Positions 61,793 through 64,000 of a stretch of DNA of 64,000 bases are shown here, one piece after another. The notes under the pieces are model-generated. The model was not told where the DNA came from and did no database searches. It worked only from the letters and a program-made list of their open reading frames with translations. How positions within the stretch are numbered: the stretch's first letter is position 1; each line of letters opens with the position of its first letter. The DNA comes from Diaphorobacter ruginosibacter (GTDB taxonomy: Bacteria > Pseudomonadota > Gammaproteobacteria > Burkholderiales > Burkholderiaceae_C), in NCBI RefSeq assembly GCF_014395975.1, contig NZ_CP060714.1, positions 682,001-746,000 of the forward strand, written 5' to 3'. The position numbers and the translations under genes were made by a program.

Positions 61793-61855
61793 TGCTGCCT
61801 CGTGGCGGGGCCCCTTTTTTTGCGAGTGGTAACGCTGTAGAGCGTCTCTTTACTT

Positions 61856-61916
61856 GGTTATAGGGTGGAGGCTGGGAGTGCCCCGCCGGGGGCACTCCCG
61901 GCCTCTACCCTTAACC
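61856..61916. terminator. Very strong hairpin downstream of the secretion operon
   Basis: Left arm from GGTTA (61856) through GGGTGGAGGC and TGGGAGTGCCCC to 61884, loop GCCG (61885-61888), right arm to TAACC (61916). The inner 22 bp pair fully if two G-T pairs are allowed. It lies 63 bp after the adaptor stop. There is no T-tract on the plus strand. A GGGGCCCC-T7 sequence at 61807-61821 is a second candidate end signal. Confidence 0.55.
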
Positions 61917-62013
61917 ACCCAACAAAAGATCCTAAAAAAACAAACACAAAGCACGCCCCATCCCCTTCCCAAGCAAACGCAGAGAACGATGGGCCGACGG
62001 GTGCAATGGAACC

Positions 62014-62406
62014 TCAACCGGCGTGCCGCTGCCCCTGAGCTACAGCATTCACCACCGCCGCCGGCATGCGCCACTCCGTGGCCAGCACCTGCCGCGCGTC
62101 GAGGCTGCGAATGGAGATGGAGGTGTCCCGGGGGATGCCGCCCGCGAGCTGAAGCGCGAGATAGCGTCCGCAGCACACCCGCAGGAACGAGGTGAAGTTC
62201 TCCACGCTGCCGTGGGCCTGCTGCAATTCGTCGTGCAGCCGGGCGCACAGCTGGGGGATGCTCATGCCGTCGCGTTGGGCGATTTCCTCGAGTACACGCC
62301 AGAACAGGTTCTCAAGGCGGATGCTGGTCACGACGCCGTGCAGGCGCACCGAGCGTGCACGGCTGGCATACAGGTCGGGGTCGGCGCTGATGAATACTTC
62401 GCACAT
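62014..62406 (-). CDS. Ribbon-helix-helix domain protein
   Basis: A 130-residue protein containing a ribbon-helix-helix_4-type domain (SVRLHGVVTSIRLENLFWRV, LEEIAQRDGMSIPQLCARLH). Such proteins are usually small DNA-binding regulators of unknown target. ATG 62406 is fixed by GAAGGAG upstream; an extension to 62484 is not supported. It lies downstream of the DJ-1-type gene on the same strand, 98 bp apart, so co-transcription is possible. Confidence 0.72.
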   Translation of the reverse strand: MCEVFISADPDLYASRARSVRLHGVVTSIRLENLFWRVLEEIAQRDGMSIPQLCARLHDELQQAHGSVENFTSFLRVCCGRYLALQLAGGIPRDTSISIRSLDARQVLATEWRMPAAVVNAVAQGQRHAG

Positions 62407-62504
62407 GGCTGGTATGTCTCCTTCTGTCTCTGTGGGTGGAAGGCAGCCGACATTGTGCATGCAGCGACAGGCCGCGGGCCGCACGCGGCCAACAGCCTCT
62501 TGGA

Positions 62505-63086
62505 TCAGTGCTGGATGCGGGTTCCGAGCACGGCGAGGAACTGGGCGATCCAGGCAGGGTGCGCGGGCCAGGCGGGTGCCGATACCAGGTTGCCGTCGGT
62601 ATGCGCCTTGTCCACGGCGATGTCGGCGTAGGTGCCGCCGGCCAGTTCCACCTCGGCACGGCAGGCGGGGTAGGCGGAGCAGGTACGGCCCTTGAGCACG
62701 CCCGCTCCGGCCAGAAGCTGCGCACCATGGCAGATTGCGGCCACGGGCTTGTTGGCATCGAAGAAGTGGCGCACGGCACTCACCACCGAGGGATAGGTCC
62801 GCAGGTACTCGGGACCGCGCCCGCCCGGCACCACGAGGGCATCGTACGAGGTGACATCGATGGCGTCGAAGCTTGCGTTCAGCGTGAAGTTGTGGCCCGG
62901 CTTCTCGCTGTAGGTCTGGGCGCCCTCGAAGTCATGGATGGCGGTCTTGATACTGTCCCCGGCGGACTTGTCCGGGCAGACCGCGTGCACCGTGTGTCCC
63001 ACGGCCAGCAGGGCCTGGAACGGCACCATGGTCTCGTAGTCCTCGCAGTAGTCTCCGCAGATCATCAAAATCTTCTTGCCTGCCAT
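62505..63086 (-). CDS. DJ-1/PfpI-family protein
   Basis: A 193-residue protein of the class I glutamine amidotransferase-like fold. The nucleophile elbow AAICHGAQLL contains the conserved cysteine, with the glutamate expected near EDYETMVPF, and the strand-loop VVPGGRGPEYLR is typical. Members act as glyoxalases, deglycases, chaperones or proteases of the stress response; the exact activity cannot be read from sequence. ATG 63086 follows CAGGAGACAGAC. Confidence 0.85.
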   Translation of the reverse strand: MAGKKILMICGDYCEDYETMVPFQALLAVGHTVHAVCPDKSAGDSIKTAIHDFEGAQTYSEKPGHNFTLNASFDAIDVTSYDALVVPGGRGPEYLRTYPSVVSAVRHFFDANKPVAAICHGAQLLAGAGVLKGRTCSAYPACRAEVELAGGTYADIAVDKAHTDGNLVSAPAWPAHPAWIAQFLAVLGTRIQH

Positions 63087-63207
63087 GTCTGTCTCCTGAA
63101 AATGAAAGAAAGAGCGTCGTGAGAAACGGTTTTCAGGATTGTTGGCGCGGTTTGCACCGAGCGGGTGTTATCCCCTTACTACATGGCGAGTGGCAGCGCG
63201 CGGCGGG

Positions 63208-63573
63208 TCAGGTGCGCTGGCCTGTGCCTTGCGCAGCGGCGTCAACGAGGGATTCCAGTTCATCCACTCCGAACGGCTTGATCAGCAGATGCACGTTGGC
63301 ACCCTGCGGCTTGGAGTGTTCGTCCATGTGATGACCCGTGCAGAGGACCACCCAGCGCTCGGGGTCGTCCGCCAGCAGGGAGGTGCAGAGCTCAATGCCC
63401 GACATGCCGGGCAATGTGACGTCGGTGATGATCAGATCGAATGCGCCCTGCGCATCGAGTTCGCGCGCCTCTTCCGCGCTGACGCAGCAGACCACCTGTC
63501 GCTGCTCGCCTTGCAGCAGGACGGAAATGGACTCACGCAATTGTCGATTGTCTTCAACGTAGAGGATGCGCAC
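63208..63573 (-). CDS. Stand-alone response-regulator receiver protein
   Basis: A 121-residue receiver domain with no output domain: acidic pair VEDN, phosphoacceptor aspartate in LIITDVTLPGMSG, conserved threonine-like position in VVLCTGHH and lysine in LLIKPFG. The start is a GTG at 63573 because AAGGAG lies five bases upstream; the open frame extends to 63669 but without a ribosome-binding site. No kinase is adjacent in the window. It could feed a hybrid kinase or a phosphorelay elsewhere. Confidence 0.82.
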   Translation of the reverse strand: MRILYVEDNRQLRESISVLLQGEQRQVVCCVSAEEARELDAQGAFDLIITDVTLPGMSGIELCTSLLADDPERWVVLCTGHHMDEHSKPQGANVHLLIKPFGVDELESLVDAAAQGTGQRT

Positions 63574-63806
63574 AAAACTCCTTGCAGGTTCTGGAGAGGG
63601 GATCGATTGATTGATCGATCGATTCAATGAAATGGGAAAGCCCGGGGGCATTTCCCGGCTGGATGCCACAGGCGCTGGAGCCGAGGTTCCCAGGTATATC
63701 CGGCTTGCGGATCATGGTAGCCAAGTCGGCCGGGTAAGCCCACCACGGGGCAGATGGCCCCACCTGTCCTGGGGACTCAGCGGCCATTGTTGCCGCAGAA
63801 AGCAGC

Positions 63807-64000
63807 TCAACCTGCCCGGCGCATCGTGATGTTGTAGCGAAATGCTTCGGTGCGGGGATGATATCCCTCGGCGACAGGCATCACGCCATGAAAGCGCAGG
63901 CGATCTTCGCCACCCCACAGCAGCACATCGCCGTGTTCCAGCGGAATCGTGCGATGGCGTTCGCCCCGCGTGAGTCCTCCCCACATGAAGCGAGCGGGTA
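63807..64000 (-). CDS. alkB: AlkB-type 2-oxoglutarate/Fe(II) dioxygenase, C-terminal part (cut by window edge)
   Basis: The minus-strand frame enters at the window edge and ends with TGA at 63807-63809, giving 63 codons. It reads RFMWGGLTRGERHRTIPLEH, GDVLLWGGEDRLRFHGVMP and FRYNITMRRAG. These match the AlkB C-terminus: the GDVLxWGGxxRLxxHGV strand with the iron-binding histidine, and the final RxNxTxR arginines that bind 2-oxoglutarate. The enzyme repairs alkylated bases by oxidative demethylation. The start and first two thirds lie outside the window. Confidence 0.85.
   Translation of the reverse strand, partial: PARFMWGGLTRGERHRTIPLEHGDVLLWGGEDRLRFHGVMPVAEGYHPRTEAFRYNITMRRAG

Overview
The window looks like a chromosome segment of a beta-proteobacterium of the order Burkholderiales, most likely a Comamonadaceae-type organism. 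The flanking genes are GC-rich and read as ordinary housekeeping genes of that group (tyrS, glmU, cbpM-cbpA, glmS, a homodimeric pyruvate dehydrogenase E1, a DUF2917 protein, an IPTL-CTERM-like protein). Species cannot be fixed from the sequence alone.

Layout. (1) 1-7770, core: end of tyrS, a LysR regulator divergent from a DUF2917 protein, glmU with its terminator, cbpM-cbpA, and an Lrp-type regulator divergent from glmS. (2) About 7,790-35,230, a visibly AT-richer genomic island starting 22 bp after the glmS stop codon, which is the classical Tn7 attachment site. It carries an arsenite-oxidation module (aioBA divergent from aioXSR, with a readable sigma-54 promoter, an IHF site and an inverted repeat between them), then a 4-kb gene for a nuclease-TPR-Gre-like-PIN protein, then an arsenic resistance operon (arsR, two LMW-PTP-type arsC, acr3, a glutaredoxin-type arsC, arsH), an IS3-family insertion sequence, fragments of IS66 and IS1182-type elements, a two-gene operon encoding a GHKL ATPase-nuclease and a reverse transcriptase-nitrilase (DRT type 1 arrangement), an integrase relic and an orphan membrane histidine kinase. 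(3) 35,232-39,740: a second regulatory unit made of a pyruvate dehydrogenase E1, a MarR regulator and a diverged E1-like protein without the cofactor half; ATTGCAA-type palindromes lie at both promoters. (4) 39,782-43,676: an exported Calx-beta protein and two tandem paralogous LuxR-type regulators. (5) 44,532-61,792: a giant (3869-residue) BapA-like adhesin followed by its probable type I secretion system (TolC-like outer membrane protein, ABC transporter, HlyD-type adaptor). (6) 62,014-64,000: ribbon-helix-helix protein, DJ-1/PfpI protein, a lone receiver-domain protein and the end of an AlkB-type dioxygenase.

How the parts work together. AioX, AioS and AioR should sense arsenite and switch on aioBA from the sigma-54 promoter, so As(III) is oxidised in the periplasm; the ars operon reduces arsenate that enters the cytoplasm and exports the arsenite through Acr3. 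The same island carries at least two candidate anti-phage or conflict systems. These are the best candidates for little-described biology: the nuclease-TPR-Gre-PIN protein, and the GHKL-nuclease plus RT-nitrilase pair. The PDH E1/MarR/E1-like locus is a further unusual unit. All functions are read from sequence motifs and remembered family features; no database search was run.
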